The notes beneath the pieces were generated by a model. The model saw only the letters and a program-made list of their open reading frames with translations. It was not told where the DNA came from and did not search any database. A stretch of 64,000 nt of DNA, from NCBI RefSeq assembly GCF_021919125.1, contig NZ_CP083439.1, forward strand, positions 1,550,001-1,614,000. Direction: 5' to 3'. Positions 49,563 through 57,884 of the stretch are shown here, in pieces (position 1 is the stretch's first letter; the number at the start of each line of letters is the position of its first letter). The stretch is from Clavibacter sp. A6099. GTDB lineage: Bacteria > Actinomycetota > Actinomycetes > Actinomycetales > Microbacteriaceae. Both the position numbers and the translations under genes were made by a program.

Positions 49563-49568
49563 TAGATT
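49563..49568 (+). promoter_or_regulatory. -10 hexamer of the clpP1-clpP2 operon
   Basis: TAGATT, about 37 bases before the clpP1 ATG; this transcript has a leader and a GGGAG ribosome-binding site, unlike the leaderless genes nearby. Confidence 0.5.
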
Positions 49569-49605
49569 CATGACTCGAAGCGACGAATGAATGGGAGCTC
49601 GAACA

Positions 49606-50193
49606 ATGGCCGAACCGACACTGGTACCCGGTGTTTTTGACCGACTGCTGAAGGACCGCATCATCTGGCTCGGATCCGAGGTCCGCGACGACAACGCGAA
49701 CGAGATCTGCGCGAAGATCCTGCTGCTGGCGGCGGAGGACACCGAGAAGGACATCTTCCTCTACATCAACTCGCCCGGCGGTTCCGTCACGGCGGGAATG
49801 GCCATCTACGACACCATGCAGTTCGTCCCCAACGACATCGTCACCGTCGGGATCGGAATGGCGGCATCCATGGGGCAGCTGCTCCTCACGAGCGGCACCA
49901 AGGGCAAGCGCTACATCACGCCCAACGCCCGCGTGCTCCTGCACCAGCCGAGCGGTGGCTTCGGCGGGACGTCGAGCGACATCCAGACGCAGGCGCAGCT
50001 CATCCTCGCCATGAAGCACCGGCTCGCCGAGATCACCGCGGGCCAGACCGGCAAGACCGTCGAGCAGATCAACGAGGACGGCGACCGCGACCGCTGGTTC
50101 ACCGCCCAGGAGGCGCTCGAGTACGGCTTCGTCGACCACATCCGCGAGTCGGCGACCGACGTCGTCGGCGGCGGCGGCACCGAGACCTCCTAG
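49606..50193 (+). CDS. clpP1: ATP-dependent Clp protease proteolytic subunit 1
   Basis: A 195-residue ClpP serine peptidase. Catalytic triad: Ser88 in GMAASMG, His113 in LLHQPSG and Asp162 (25- and 49-residue spacing as in E. coli ClpP). It forms a mixed barrel with ClpP2 and is fed by ClpX or ClpC. ATG at 49606 was chosen for its GGGAG ribosome-binding site; an ATG at 49591 would add MGART. 36 bases separate it from clpP2, so they are one operon. Confidence 0.97.
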   Translation: MAEPTLVPGVFDRLLKDRIIWLGSEVRDDNANEICAKILLLAAEDTEKDIFLYINSPGGSVTAGMAIYDTMQFVPNDIVTVGIGMAASMGQLLLTSGTKGKRYITPNARVLLHQPSGGFGGTSSDIQTQAQLILAMKHRLAEITAGQTGKTVEQINEDGDRDRWFTAQEALEYGFVDHIRESATDVVGGGGTETS

Positions 50194-50229
50194 AGCACGC
50201 GACAGAAGAGACAGGCAGAGAAGAAGAAC

Positions 50230-50910
50230 ATGGAACTCCCCACCTTCGGCGGCGCCCGCGGCGCCGGCTCCACCGCCACGAGCCCGTCGTCGCGGTACAT
50301 CCTCCCCAGCTTCGAGGAGCGCACGGCCTACGGCTACAAGCGCCAGGACCCGTACGCCAAGCTCTTCGAGGACCGCATCATCTTCCTCGGCGTGCAGGTC
50401 GACGACGCGTCGGCCGACGACGTCATGGCCCAGCTGCTCGTGCTCGAGTCGATGGACCCCGACCGCGACATCGTCATGTACATCAACTCGCCCGGCGGCT
50501 CGTTCACGGCCATGACGGCGATCTACGACACGATGCAGTACGTCTCGCCGCAGATCCAGACGGTCTGCCTCGGCCAGGCGGCCTCCGCCGCGGCCGTGCT
50601 GCTCGCCGGCGGTGCCCCGGGCAAGCGCCTCGCGCTCCCGAACGCGCGGGTGCTCATCCACCAGCCCGCCACGGGCGAGTCGAGCGGCGGCCAGGCCTCC
50701 GACATCGAGATCCAGGCCGCGGAGATCATGCGCATGCGCTCCTGGCTCGAGGACACGCTCGCGAAGCACACCAACCGCGACCGCGCCCAGATCAACCGCG
50801 ACATCGAGCGCGACAAGATCCTGGGCGCCGACGAGGCGCTCGAGTACGGCCTCATCGACCAGGTGCTCACCTCGCGCAAGAACCTGACGGCGGCGATCCC
50901 CGCCCGCTAG
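50230..50910 (+). CDS. clpP2: ATP-dependent Clp protease proteolytic subunit 2
   Basis: A 226-residue ClpP. Triad: Ser119 in GQAASAA, His144 in IHQPATG and Asp195. A 25-residue N-terminal segment ([16 protein letters not shown]) is probably a propeptide removed on maturation, as in other actinobacterial ClpP2. GAAGAAGAAC lies before the ATG. Part of the clpP1-clpP2 operon and closed by a strong hairpin, so clpX is not transcribed with it. Confidence 0.97.
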   Translation: MELPTFGGARGAGSTATSPSSRYILPSFEERTAYGYKRQDPYAKLFEDRIIFLGVQVDDASADDVMAQLLVLESMDPDRDIVMYINSPGGSFTAMTAIYDTMQYVSPQIQTVCLGQAASAAAVLLAGGAPGKRLALPNARVLIHQPATGESSGGQASDIEIQAAEIMRMRSWLEDTLAKHTNRDRAQINRDIERDKILGADEALEYGLIDQVLTSRKNLTAAIPAR

Positions 50911-50922
50911 GCCCGCACAGCG

Positions 50923-50960
50923 GAAGAGGGGCGGTCGGCATCAGCCGACCGCCCCTCTTC
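50923..50960. terminator. Strong terminator after clpP2
   Basis: A 17-bp perfect stem (GAAGAGGGGCGGTCGGC with its complement), 4-base loop, with a short T-containing tail. It lies between the convergent clpP2 and sfnG genes and can serve both. Confidence 0.92.
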
Positions 50961-50974
50961 TCATGCCACCTGCG

Positions 50975-52117
50975 TCAGGCCGCGGGCTCCGCGATCTCGC
51001 CGCGCTCGATCGCCTCCCGCTCGAGCTCCCGCACGATGGGCAGCACCTGCGTGCCGAACTGCTCGATGTCCTCGAGGTAGTGCAGGAAGCCGAGGAGCAG
51101 CAGGTCCACCCCGCGCTTGCGGTACTCGACCATGCGACGCGCGATCTGCTCCGGTGTGCCGATGAGGCCCGTGCGGAAGCCGTCGTTGTACTGCACGAGG
51201 TCGCGGAAGGTCGAGTCGGACCACATGCCCTTGCCGTCGCCGGTGGACGCCCCGGCCTGCTTCACGGCCTGGCGGAAGCCCTCGACGGCGTCGGGGTTCG
51301 CCTTGGCGATGATCTCCTCGAGCACGTCCTGCGCCTCCTGCTCGGTGTCGCGCGCGATGACGAAGCCGTTGAGGCCGAACTTCACGCGGTCGGTGCGGCC
51401 TGCGGCGCGCGCCGAGGCGAGGACGTCGGCGCGCTGCTCCTCGAAGCCCGCGAAGTCCTTGCCGTTGGAGAAGTACCAGTCGGTAACCCGGCCGCCCATC
51501 TCGCGGGCGTCCGTGCTGTTGCCGCCCATGAAGATCTCCGGGTGCGCACGTCCGGGCACGTCGACGGGCGGCGGCTTGAGCGTGAAGTCGTGGATCCGGT
51601 AGAAGTCGCCCAGGTGCGTGAACTCCTTCTCCGTCCAGAGGCCGCGGAGCACCCGGATGAACTCCTCGGTGCGGCGGTAGCGCTCCCCGTGCTCGAGCCA
51701 CGGCTCGCCGAACCCGACGAACTCGTCCTTCAGCCAGCCGGAGACGACGTTCACGGCGGCGCGACCGTGGGACATGTGATCGGCGGTGATGATCCACTTG
51801 GCCAGCACGCCCGGGTGCCAGAGGCCCGGGTGCACGGCCGCGATGACCTTGAGCCGCTCGGTCGCGAGCAGCAGGCCCAGCGAGAACGACGTGGACTCGT
51901 GCTGCTGGTCGGCGCCGTAGGAGGCGGCGTAGCGCACCTGGCTCAGGGCGTAGTCGAATCCGTTGCGCTCGGCGAGCTGCGCGACGCGGACGTTGAAGTC
52001 GAAGTCGAAGTGGGTGCGCTGCTCGATGTCGCTCGTCACGAGGCCGCCCGAGACGTTCGGGACCCAGTAGGCGAAGGACAGCGCGTCGGGGGATGCGGTG
52101 GCGGTGTTCTCGGTCAT
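50975..52117 (-). CDS. sfnG: LLM-class flavin monooxygenase, dimethyl-sulfone monooxygenase-like
   Basis: A 380-residue bacterial-luciferase-like FMNH2-dependent monooxygenase. The opening FAYWVPNVSGGLVTSDIEQRT, the ASYGADQQHESTSFS segment and AVNVVSGWLKDEF with GEPWLEHGERYRR are those of SfnG, which oxidises dimethyl sulfone to methanesulfinate for sulfur supply. No flavin reductase or other sulfonate gene is next to it. It is reversed between clpP2 and clpX, where other actinobacteria have nothing or different genes, so it is probably a lineage-specific insertion. Divergent from clpX across 151 bases. Confidence 0.9.
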   Translation of the reverse strand: MTENTATASPDALSFAYWVPNVSGGLVTSDIEQRTHFDFDFNVRVAQLAERNGFDYALSQVRYAASYGADQQHESTSFSLGLLLATERLKVIAAVHPGLWHPGVLAKWIITADHMSHGRAAVNVVSGWLKDEFVGFGEPWLEHGERYRRTEEFIRVLRGLWTEKEFTHLGDFYRIHDFTLKPPPVDVPGRAHPEIFMGGNSTDAREMGGRVTDWYFSNGKDFAGFEEQRADVLASARAAGRTDRVKFGLNGFVIARDTEQEAQDVLEEIIAKANPDAVEGFRQAVKQAGASTGDGKGMWSDSTFRDLVQYNDGFRTGLIGTPEQIARRMVEYRKRGVDLLLLGFLHYLEDIEQFGTQVLPIVRELEREAIERGEIAEPAA

Positions 52118-52229
52118 GCGGACATGGTGGGGGCGCGCGCTGGGGTGGACCCCGAGTGTTGCGCCGTGTGACGGCTGGCACGCGACGGGCCGTGCTCCCA
52201 GGGGTCCTGGCGATGTCCCATGCACGCGT

Positions 52230-52235
52230 TAGGCT
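52230..52235 (+). promoter_or_regulatory. -10 hexamer of clpX
   Basis: TAGGCT, 33 bases before the clpX ATG. A GGGAGG ribosome-binding site follows in the leader. Confidence 0.5.
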
Positions 52236-52268
52236 CGTGGAACACCGCACGACTTCCGGGAGGCTTCC

Positions 52269-53549
52269 ATGGCACGCATCGGCGAGAGCGCGGATCTGCT
52301 CAAGTGCTCCTTCTGCGGGAAGAGCCAGAAGCAGGTCCAGCAGCTGATCGCGGGACCGGGCGTCTACATCTGCGACGAGTGCGTGGAGCTCTGCAACGAG
52401 ATCATCGAGGAGCGCCTGGCCGAGGCCAGCGAGGAGACCACGGGCGAGTTCGAGCTCCCCAAGCCGAAGGAGATCTTCGGCTTCCTCGACGAGTACGTCA
52501 TCGGGCAGGAGGCCGCCAAGCGCGCGCTGTCCGTCGCGGTCTACAACCACTACAAGCGCGTGCGGGCCGTCAGCACCATCGGGCCGGCCGAGACCGTGGG
52601 CGACGAGATCGAGATCGCCAAGAGCAACATCCTCCTCATCGGGCCCACCGGCTGCGGCAAGACGTACCTCGCGCAGACGCTGGCGAAGCGCCTGAACGTG
52701 CCGTTCGCCGTCGCCGATGCGACCGCCCTCACGGAGGCGGGCTACGTCGGCGAGGACGTCGAGAACATCCTGCTGAAGCTCATCCAGGCCGCCGACTACG
52801 ACGTGAAGCGCGCCGAGACCGGCATCATCTACATCGACGAGGTCGACAAGATCGCGCGCAAGGCCGAGAACCCGAGCATCACGCGCGACGTGTCGGGTGA
52901 GGGTGTCCAGCAGGCGCTGCTGAAGATCCTCGAGGGCACGGTCGCCTCTGTCCCGCCGCAGGGCGGCCGCAAGCACCCGCACCAGGAGTTCATCCAGGTC
53001 GACACGACCAACGTGCTCTTCATCGTCGCGGGCGCGTTCGCCGGGCTCGAGGACATCATCAGCCAGCGCGCGGGCAAGAAGGGCATCGGCTTCGGCGCCC
53101 CGCTTCACCGCAAGGACGTCAACGCCGACGTGTTCGGCGAGGTGCTGCCGGAGGACCTGCACAAGTTCGGCCTCATCCCCGAGTTCATCGGGCGCCTCCC
53201 GGTCGTCACGACGGTCACGCAGCTCGACCAGCGCGCGCTCATGGAGATCCTCACGAAGCCGCGCAACGCGCTCGTCCGCCAGTACCAGCGCATGTTCGAG
53301 CTCGACGGCGTGGAGCTGGAGTTCGAGCAGGGCGCCCTGGAGTCGATCGCCGACCTCGCCGTGCTCCGCCAGACGGGCGCCCGCGGCCTCCGCGCCATCC
53401 TCGAGGAGGTGCTCGGCCCGATCATGTTCGACATCCCCTCGGACGACGAGGTGGGCCGCGTGGTCATCACCCGCGAGTCGGTCGTGCAGAACGCCGCGCC
53501 CACCATCGTGCCGCGTGCCTCGATGCTCCGCGCGGAGAAGTCCGCCTGA
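52269..53549 (+). CDS. clpX: ATP-dependent Clp protease ATP-binding subunit ClpX
   Basis: A 426-residue AAA+ unfoldase that delivers substrates to ClpP1P2. The N-terminal zinc finger uses Cys13, Cys16, Cys35 and Cys38. Walker A GPTGCGKT is at 125-132, Walker [10 protein letters not shown] follows, and the IGF loop that docks on ClpP is visible as KGIGFG. Sensor [12 protein letters not shown] and the C-terminal small domain are complete. GGGAGG before the ATG. Separate from clpP1P2 because sfnG intervenes. Confidence 0.98.
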
Positions 53550-53569
53550 TCCGGCGTCGCGCCGCGACA

Positions 53570-53613
53570 CGACGAGAGCACCGCACCCCGTGAGGGGCGC
53601 GGCGCTCTCGTCG
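53570..53613. terminator. Terminator between clpX and the oligopeptidase gene
   Basis: A 10-bp outer stem (CGACGAGAGC with its complement) with inner GC pairing (CCCC/GGGG), between convergent genes. Confidence 0.75.
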
Positions 53614-53626
53614 TCCGCGCCGTGGA

Positions 53627-55690
53627 TCAGTCGGCGAGGCCCCGACGCTCGAGCAGCGGCTCGATCACGGCGTCGCGGCCGCGGAAGTCGCGGTACGCCT
53701 CCAGCGGGTCCTTCGATCCGCCGACGCCGAGGAGCCGGGAGCGGAACCGGTCGCCGTTCTCGCGTGTGAGTCCGCCGTTCTCGCGGAACCACTCGACCGT
53801 GTCGGCGTCCAGCACCTCGCTCCAGATGTAGGAGTAGTAGCCCGCGTCGTAGCCGCCCGCGAAGGTGTGCTGGAAGTAGCTCGACGCGTAGCGGGGGAGG
53901 ACGGCGGGCACGTCGAGGCCGACCGCGGCGAGGACGTCGGCCTGGAACGCGTCCACGTCCTCGATCCGGTCGTCGACGCCGATGCGGTGCCACGCCTGGT
54001 CGAGGAGCGCGGCGCCCAGGTACTCGGAGGTGAGGAAGCCCTCGTTGAACGCGCTGGACGCCTGGACGGCGGCCACGAGCTCGGCCGGCATGGGCTCGCC
54101 GGTCTCGTGGTGCACGGCGTAGGACGCGAGGATCTCGGGCCACAGCATCCACATCTCGTTGACCTGGCTGGGGAACTCGACGAAGTCGCGGAACACGTTC
54201 GTGCCGGCGAAGCGCGGGTAGGTCACGCGGGCGAAGAGCCCGTGCAGCGCGTGGCCGAACTCGTGGAACAGGGTGGTGGTCTCGTCGTAGCTGAGCAGGG
54301 TCGGCTGGCCCGCCGGCGGCTTCGGCACGTTGAGGTTGTTGAGCACGACCGTGGGCGTGTCGAGCAGCGCGCTCTGCGAGATGAGCGGGTTCATCCACGC
54401 CCCACCGCGCTTGGAGTCGCGCGTGTGGAGGTCGAGGACGTAGAGGCCGACGGGGGATCCGTCCTCGTCGCGCACCTCGAAGACGCGCGCGTCCGGGTGG
54501 TAGGCGACGATGTCCTCGCGCTCGGCGAACGTGACGCCGTAGAGCGCGGTGGCCGCGCGGAACACGCCGTCGCGGAGCACCCGGTCGGCCTCGAGGTAGG
54601 GGCGCATGCGCTCGGTGTCGACGTCGTAGCGCTCCGTGCGGACCCTCTCGCTGTAGAACGACCAGTCCCAGGCGGCGAGCTCGAACGACGGCTCGCCACG
54701 CTCCTCCTGCGTGCGGTCGATCACGCGCTGCAGCTCGACGGCCTCAGCCCGGGCGTTGCGCGCCGCGGCCGGGGCGAGCCCGCCGAGCATGTCGGCGACG
54801 GCCTCCGGGGTGCGCGCGGTCTGGTCCGCGGTGACCGCCGCCGCGTGGCTCGGGAAGCCGAGGAGAGCGGCGCGTTCGGCCCGGAGCCGGGTGATCTCGA
54901 GCACCAGCGGGCGGTTGTCGTGGTCGTTCCCGCGGGAGCCGCGGGCGAGCGACGCCTCCATGATCCGCTGGCGCAGCCCCCGGTCCGTCAGCTGCGACAG
55001 GTACGGGTGACCGGTGGGGAGGACCAGCGTGATGAGGTGCTTCCCCTCGAGCCCGCGGTCGGCGGCGGCCTGCGCGGCCGCCGCGATCGCGCTCGCCCCG
55101 AGGCCGTCGAGCTCCGTCGGGTCGTCGACGACGACGGCGAGGTCGTTGGTGTCCTCGAGCAGGTTCGACTCGAAGCGCGTCGTGAGCACGGAGAGGCGGC
55201 GGTTCAGGTCGCGCAGGCTGTCCTTCGCGTCGTCGTCGAGGCCAGCGCCCGCGATCGTGAACTCGGCCAGGTAGCGCTCGACGAGGTAGACGGACTCGGC
55301 GTCGAGCCCGGACTCGTGGCGGGTGTCGTGGACGGCGCGGATCCGGGCGTAGAGGGCTGCGTCGAGGCGGATCGCGTCCTCGTGCGCGGCCAGCTCCGGT
55401 GCGATCTCGGCATCGAGCTCGCGCGTGGAGGGCGAGCTGTCGGCGGAGGAGAGCGTGAAGAAGACGTGGCCGACGCGGTCGAGCGTGCGGCCCGCGCGCT
55501 CGAGGGCGACCAGCGTGTTCTCGAAGGTCGGGGGCTCGGGGGAGTCGGCGATCGCGCGGACCTCGGCCAGGTGCTCGGCGATCCCGGCCCGGAACGCGGG
55601 GCGGAAGTGCTCCTCGCGGATGTCGGCGAAGGGGGGCATGCCGTAGGGGAGGGTGCTCGGTTCGAGGAAGGGATTCGGGGGCGTCGTCAT
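53627..55690 (-). CDS. M3 family metallopeptidase (peptidyl-dipeptidase Dcp/oligopeptidase type)
   Basis: A 687-residue thimet-type oligopeptidase that degrades short peptides in the cytoplasm. The zinc motif HEFGHALHG is near residue 476 and the third ligand lies about 25 residues on (NEMWMLWPEILASYAVH region has FVEFPSQ). GYDAGYYSYIWSEVLDADT near the C-terminus is the substrate-binding tyrosine segment of M3 peptidases. The ATG begins TTPPNPFLEPSTLPYGMPPF, quoted core NPFLEPSTLPYG, as in Dcp. A TAGGCT hexamer lies 6 bases before the ATG. With ClpXP and PepN, part of the proteolysis set. Confidence 0.94.
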   Translation of the reverse strand: MTTPPNPFLEPSTLPYGMPPFADIREEHFRPAFRAGIAEHLAEVRAIADSPEPPTFENTLVALERAGRTLDRVGHVFFTLSSADSSPSTRELDAEIAPELAAHEDAIRLDAALYARIRAVHDTRHESGLDAESVYLVERYLAEFTIAGAGLDDDAKDSLRDLNRRLSVLTTRFESNLLEDTNDLAVVVDDPTELDGLGASAIAAAAQAAADRGLEGKHLITLVLPTGHPYLSQLTDRGLRQRIMEASLARGSRGNDHDNRPLVLEITRLRAERAALLGFPSHAAAVTADQTARTPEAVADMLGGLAPAAARNARAEAVELQRVIDRTQEERGEPSFELAAWDWSFYSERVRTERYDVDTERMRPYLEADRVLRDGVFRAATALYGVTFAEREDIVAYHPDARVFEVRDEDGSPVGLYVLDLHTRDSKRGGAWMNPLISQSALLDTPTVVLNNLNVPKPPAGQPTLLSYDETTTLFHEFGHALHGLFARVTYPRFAGTNVFRDFVEFPSQVNEMWMLWPEILASYAVHHETGEPMPAELVAAVQASSAFNEGFLTSEYLGAALLDQAWHRIGVDDRIEDVDAFQADVLAAVGLDVPAVLPRYASSYFQHTFAGGYDAGYYSYIWSEVLDADTVEWFRENGGLTRENGDRFRSRLLGVGGSKDPLEAYRDFRGRDAVIEPLLERRGLAD

Positions 55691-55696
55691 ACGGCG

Positions 55697-55702
55697 AGCC
55701 TA
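55697..55702 (-). promoter_or_regulatory. -10 hexamer of the oligopeptidase gene
   Basis: TAGGCT on the minus strand, 6 bases before the ATG; leaderless-type. Its upstream region overlaps that of the divergent methyltransferase gene. Confidence 0.55.
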
Positions 55703-55717
55703 GGCCGGGCGCCGACC

Positions 55718-55723
55718 TAGGCT
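55718..55723 (+). promoter_or_regulatory. -10 hexamer of the methyltransferase gene
   Basis: TAGGCT on the plus strand, 6 bases before the GTG. Only 15 bases separate it from the divergent -10 hexamer, so the two -35 regions must each lie over the other promoter. Confidence 0.55.
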
Positions 55724-55729
55724 CGGAGG

Positions 55730-56533
55730 GTGAAGAGCGAGCGATACACCCACGGCCACCACGAGAGCGTCCTCCGCGTGCACAGCGCGCGGACCGTCCG
55801 GAACTCCGCCGCCTACCTGGAGCCGCACCTGCGGCCCGGGCTCGACGTCCTGGACGTCGGCAGCGGCCCGGGCACCATCACGGTGGAGCTCGCCGACCTC
55901 GTCGCGCCCGGCCGCGTGGTCGGCCTGGACATGTCGGAGGACGTCGTGCGGCAGGCGTCGGAGCTGGCGGCGTCGCGGGGCACCGGGAACGTCGACTTCG
56001 TCACCGGATCGGTCTACGAGCTGCCCTACCCCGACGCGTCCTTCGACGTCGTCCACGCGCACCAGGTGCTGCAGCACGTGGGCGACCCCGTCCGCGCGCT
56101 GGCGGAGATGCGCCGCGTCACGCGCCCCGGCGGGCTCGTGGCGGCCCGTGACGTCATCTACTCGAAGGTCGCGCTCTTCCCCGAGTCCGACGGCCTGCGG
56201 CTCTGGGCCGACGTGTACCTGCCCGTGCACCGGGCGAACGGCGGCGAGCCCGACGCGGGATCCCGCCTGAAGGCCTGGGCGCGGGAGGCGGGCTTCACCG
56301 ACATCGCGTCGAGCGCATCCGTGTGGTGCTTCTCCTCGGACGCGGAGCGCGCCTGGTGGGGCGGCGCATGGGCCGACCGCGCGGTCGCGTCGTCGTTCGC
56401 GGGCCAGGCCCGCGAGGGCGGGTTCGCCACCGATGACGATCTGCAGGCGATGCGCGCCGGCTGGCAGGAGTGGGCGGCGGACGACGACGGCTTCCTCGCC
56501 ATGCCGCACGGCGAGATCCTCGCCCGGCGCTGA
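55730..56533 (+). CDS. Class I SAM-dependent methyltransferase
   Basis: A 267-residue methyltransferase of the UbiE/type 11 group. The SAM-binding motif I is LDVLDVGSGPGTIT near residue 40, followed by VVGLDMSEDVV, NVDFVTGSVYELPYPDASFDVVHAHQVLQHV (motif core PDASFDVVHAHQVLQH) and RVTRPGGLVAARD. GTG start at 6 bases from the -10, likely leaderless. The substrate is unknown; position next to a peptidase gives no clue. Confidence 0.92.
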   Translation: MKSERYTHGHHESVLRVHSARTVRNSAAYLEPHLRPGLDVLDVGSGPGTITVELADLVAPGRVVGLDMSEDVVRQASELAASRGTGNVDFVTGSVYELPYPDASFDVVHAHQVLQHVGDPVRALAEMRRVTRPGGLVAARDVIYSKVALFPESDGLRLWADVYLPVHRANGGEPDAGSRLKAWAREAGFTDIASSASVWCFSSDAERAWWGGAWADRAVASSFAGQAREGGFATDDDLQAMRAGWQEWAADDDGFLAMPHGEILARR

Positions 56534-56558
56534 GCCCCACCGCCCGGGCGTCGCGGCC

Positions 56559-57035
56559 TCACCTCGGCGCGGTCACGTCCCGGATGCCGAGGAGAACGGC
56601 GGCAGTCCGGTCGACGTGCGCGTCGAGCCGCCCGACGTGCGCCTCGAGCGCTCGTCGCAGCAGCGCGACGCGGGCGCGCTCCATGCGGGCGAGCATCGCG
56701 CGGCCCTCGGGGCCGAGCCTCAGGACCGCCTCGGCGCCGTCGGGCGTCTCGACGACGTAGCCCCGGTGGACCAGGCTGGCCAGCCCCGGTGCCACGGCGG
56801 CGCGCGAGGTCCGGCACCTGCTCACGAGGTCGTGGCGCGTGACGCGGTCGTAGTGGGCGATGATCCGCAGGAACAGCACCTGCAGCCCGGTGAGCGGCTC
56901 CCACACGGGCAGGAGCGCCTCGTGCATGTCGTCCGAGAGCGACATGACGGAGTCTGCCAGGCGGGCCAGCTCGTCGTCGCCGGGGCGACCGGCTCGTGGG
57001 TGCGCGGAGCGCTGCGCGGGGTCGTGCGCGGTCAT
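56559..57035 (-). CDS. MarR family transcriptional regulator
   Basis: A 158-residue winged-helix protein. GLQVLFLRIIAHYDRVTRHDLV (helix 2 region), CRTSRAAVAPGLASLVHRGYV (recognition helix) and a short wing (TPDGAEAVLRLGPEG) fit the MarR fold. Dimerisation helices flank the wing. It is transcribed towards the methyltransferase stop, 25 bases apart, and its targets are not evident; the 133 bases upstream hold no clear operator. Confidence 0.85.
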   Translation of the reverse strand: MTAHDPAQRSAHPRAGRPGDDELARLADSVMSLSDDMHEALLPVWEPLTGLQVLFLRIIAHYDRVTRHDLVSRCRTSRAAVAPGLASLVHRGYVVETPDGAEAVLRLGPEGRAMLARMERARVALLRRALEAHVGRLDAHVDRTAAVLLGIRDVTAPR

Positions 57036-57124
57036 GGGTCCCCTGTCGTCGGCGGAGGGCGGCCGCCGGGTGGCGGGCGCGCGTCGAGCTCGCCCACGGG
57101 GTCCGGGTGGGCGGTCGATGGAGT

Positions 57125-57157
57125 GGGGACGGGTGGCGCAGCGCCGAGCCCGTCCCC
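57125..57157 (-). terminator. Terminator of the valS-GNAT-hypothetical unit
   Basis: A 9-bp stem (GGGGACGGG with its complement) plus an inner GGCGC/GCGCC helix, 12 bases after the stop of the last gene. Confidence 0.72.
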
Positions 57158-57168
57158 GGATCAGCGGG

Positions 57169-57432
57169 TCAGTCGTCGAACGGGTCGTCGGTGCTCTCGC
57201 CGGGGATGGTGATCGTCGCTGCGTCCTCGACCGGGTCGTAGCGGATCAAGGTGCCGTCGTCGAGCTCCACGACGGGCTTCCGCTCGAGCCAGGTGAGCGT
57301 CCAGCGCCACTGGGACGTGTCGGCGTCGAGCGCGACCACGTCGGACTCGACGGTCTTCACGGCGAGGAGCACGACCTCGGGCAGGTCAGCCGGGGCGGTG
57401 CCGCCGACGGGCCAGCGGGTGCCGAGCTGCAT
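57169..57432 (-). CDS. Small hypothetical protein at end of valS unit
   Basis: An 87-residue acidic protein, not recognised. It has a beta-rich core (PEVVLLAVKTVESDVVALD, WRWTLTWLERKPVVEL, GTLIRYDP) and an acidic tail. The ATG overlaps the stop of the acetyltransferase gene by one base (TGATG), so it is read with it. A role in the same unit as valS cannot be inferred. Confidence 0.72.
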   Translation of the reverse strand: MQLGTRWPVGGTAPADLPEVVLLAVKTVESDVVALDADTSQWRWTLTWLERKPVVELDDGTLIRYDPVEDAATITIPGESTDDPFDD

Positions 57433-57884
57433 CAGACGTCCTGCTCGTAGGTGACCCACGTGGTGCGGCGGGCGACCCGGTCGTAGAGGCGCTGCGCGTC
57501 GGCGTTGTCCTCGGCGGTGATCCACCGGAGCATGCTGGCGCCCTCGCGGCGCGCGACCTCGGCGACCGCGGCGATGAGCTGCTTGCCCACGCCCTGGCGG
57601 CGCGAGACCTCGCGCACGTACAGGTCGTCGACGAGGAGGCCGTCGGTGCCGCGGGCCAGGCGCGCGAAGCGGTGGAAGTGCGCGAGGCCGACGAGGGCGC
57701 CCTCGTGCGCGTCGTCGACGGCGACGAGCGCGGAGCTCGCGTGGGCGTCGTCGATGAGGTGGCTCCAGGCGAGCACGGCCGCCTCGTCCGTGAGCTCGGT
57801 GCCGTAGAACCCGGCGTAGCCCGCGAACAGGTCGAACCAGGGGAAGAAGTCGCCGTCGCGGACGGGACGGATCGAGATGGTCAT
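57432..57884 (-). CDS. GNAT family N-acetyltransferase
   Basis: A 150-residue GNAT acetyltransferase using acetyl-CoA. The acceptor-side strand YVREVSRRQGVGKQLIAAVAEVARREG contains the CoA pyrophosphate loop RRQGVG, and WITAEDNADAQRLYDRV is the usual C-terminal part (asparagine and tyrosine). Substrate unknown. The ATG overlaps the valS stop (ATGA), so it is coupled to valS. Confidence 0.9.
   Translation of the reverse strand: MTISIRPVRDGDFFPWFDLFAGYAGFYGTELTDEAAVLAWSHLIDDAHASSALVAVDDAHEGALVGLAHFHRFARLARGTDGLLVDDLYVREVSRRQGVGKQLIAAVAEVARREGASMLRWITAEDNADAQRLYDRVARRTTWVTYEQDV

Noticed and set aside
53867-55720. 617-residue plus-strand frame opposite the oligopeptidase
   Set aside because: No recognisable domain and dominated by Val/Glu/Arg; the minus strand has HEFGH and other M3 motifs.
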